NCBI GenBank assembly: GCA_902803245.1
Contig: CADCPJ010000001.1
Location: 1 to 5,797, forward strand
From: an uncultured Lachnospiraceae bacterium
Lineage (GTDB): Bacteria; Bacillota; Clostridia; Lachnospirales; Lachnospiraceae
Direction of reading: 5' to 3'
DNA length: 5,797 nt
The position numbers and the translations under genes are program-made. The notes beneath the pieces were generated by a model. That model searched no databases and was not told the DNA's origin. It saw only the letters and a list, made by a program, of their open reading frames with translations. Shown here in pieces: positions 5,068 to 5,797 of this stretch (position 1 is its first letter; the number at the start of each line of letters is the position of its first letter).

Positions 5068-5797
5068 CTACGGACGGCTCTCGTGCGCGCTTACAATCGA
5101 CTTCTCCTTCCACTTTCCTCTCTTATAGAAGATCACGTGAAGAACCGCCCCCGCAAGCCAGCTGACAAGGAGCGACACGTAGATCATCTCCTGGCGGCCC
5201 TTCGGCAGCTCCGGGGTCCTCGTGAGGAAGCAGAAGAGGTAGGCCAGCGGCACGCGGATGCCCAGTGTCTGGATGATCGACAGCCACATCGGCGTCACCG
5301 TATCTCCCGCGCCCCTCATCACGCCGGCCAGCGTCTGGATCACCGCCATCGCGATGTAGCCGAGGGCGAGGATCTTCATGAGCTGCATGCTGAGGTCGAT
5401 GAGCTCGTCGGTATTGGTGAAGATGCCCATGAGCGGGCGGCCGAAGAGAAGGATCAGCGCCACGAGCACAAGAGAGACGATGAGCGACAGCACGAGGCCT
5501 TGTCTTGCCCCTTTGGTCACGCGCTTCATGTCCCCGGCCCCGATATTCTGGCCGACGTAAGTGGTGAGCGCAGTGCCGAAGGAGAAGTTCGGCAGCATCG
5601 CGAAGCCGTCCACGCGCATGACGATGACATTGGAGGCGACAAACTGGGCCCCGAACTGGTTGGTCAGGGACTGGACAAGAATCATGGACATCGACAGGAT
5701 CGCCTGAGTGATTCCGGAGGGGAGGCCGAGGCGGACGATTCCCTCCCCGTAGCGCTTCTTCCACTTCATGTAACTGAGTTTGAAGTCGAAGAGGTCC
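5068..5797 (-). CDS. MATE-family efflux protein, C-terminal half
   Basis: The reading frame is open to the right edge; 242 residues to the TAG at 5070-5068 are visible. MATE proteins are usually about 450 residues with 12 membrane helices in two halves of six, so this is the second half plus the end of the linker. Diagnostic blocks are RLGLPSGI.QAI at the start of helix 7, AMLPNFSFGTALTTYVGQNIGAGD (helix 8 and the following loop), TLAGVMRGAGDTVTPMW (helix 10 region) and a C-terminal FYKRGKWK tail. MATE proteins export cationic or hydrophobic compounds in exchange for Na+ or H+; the substrate cannot be told from this half. The in-frame ATG at 5769 is internal, falling in the linker before helix 7, so it is not a start. 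The gene shares direction with the DUF624 and AraC-GH39 genes but is separated from them by 126 bases, so co-transcription is uncertain. Confidence 0.92.
   Translation of the reverse strand, partial: DLFDFKLSYMKWKKRYGEGIVRLGLPSGITQAILSMSMILVQSLTNQFGAQFVASNVIVMRVDGFAMLPNFSFGTALTTYVGQNIGAGDMKRVTKGARQGLVLSLIVSLVLVALILLFGRPLMGIFTNTDELIDLSMQLMKILALGYIAMAVIQTLAGVMRGAGDTVTPMWLSIIQTLGIRVPLAYLFCFLTRTPELPKGRQEMIYVSLLVSWLAGAVLHVIFYKRGKWKEKSIVSAHESRP

Noticed and set aside
5123..5764. 213-residue minus-strand open frame within the MATE gene
   Set aside because: It is an out-of-frame Arg/His/Pro-rich reading of a gene with unmistakable MATE motifs.

Overview
The window looks like chromosomal DNA from a fairly GC-rich member of the Clostridia, most likely Lachnospiraceae-like. 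The evidence is the Shine-Dalgarno sites of Firmicutes type (GGAGG, AGGAG), a DUF624/YesL-type membrane protein, an AraC regulator fused to a glycoside hydrolase family 39 (GH39) module, a LacI regulator and a sugar-type extracellular binding protein. This assignment is inferred from gene content and style; no 16S rRNA or other marker gene is present.

Layout from left to right: (1) positions 1-152, minus strand: the first 50 codons of a secreted protein, probably an ABC-transporter solute-binding protein, that leaves the window on the left. (2) 153-664: a 512-base divergent intergenic region with candidate promoters for both directions, purine-rich leader sequence towards the binding protein, and a GC-rich hairpin in the leader of the LacI gene. 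(3) 665-1834, plus strand: a LacI/GalR-family repressor with an unusual N-terminal extension of about 53 residues built on three 42-bp tandem repeats. (4) 1835-1909: a short convergent gap. (5) 1910-4312, minus strand: an 800-residue AraC-type regulator carrying a C-terminal GH39 beta-xylosidase-like module that keeps the nucleophile motif but has Asn where the acid/base Glu should be. (6) 4312-4941, minus strand: a DUF624 (YesL-like) integral membrane protein whose stop overlaps the AraC-GH39 start (TGATG). (7) 5068-5797, minus strand: the C-terminal half of a MATE-family multidrug/Na+ efflux protein that leaves the window on the right.

Taken together, this is a carbohydrate-uptake and regulation neighbourhood. 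The LacI protein is the obvious candidate to control the divergent binding-protein operon. The DUF624 and AraC-GH39 genes form a translationally coupled pair that, by analogy with other DUF624 loci, would respond to an oligosaccharide; the GH39 fold suggests a beta-xyloside or related plant-glycan fragment. The MATE gene is probably separate, divided from the pair by 126 bases containing a strong short hairpin.

The most interesting element is the AraC-GH39 fusion, which appears to be a glycosidase fold reused as a sugar sensor. Second is the repeat-built N-terminal tail of the LacI protein, which also has a degenerate hinge region.
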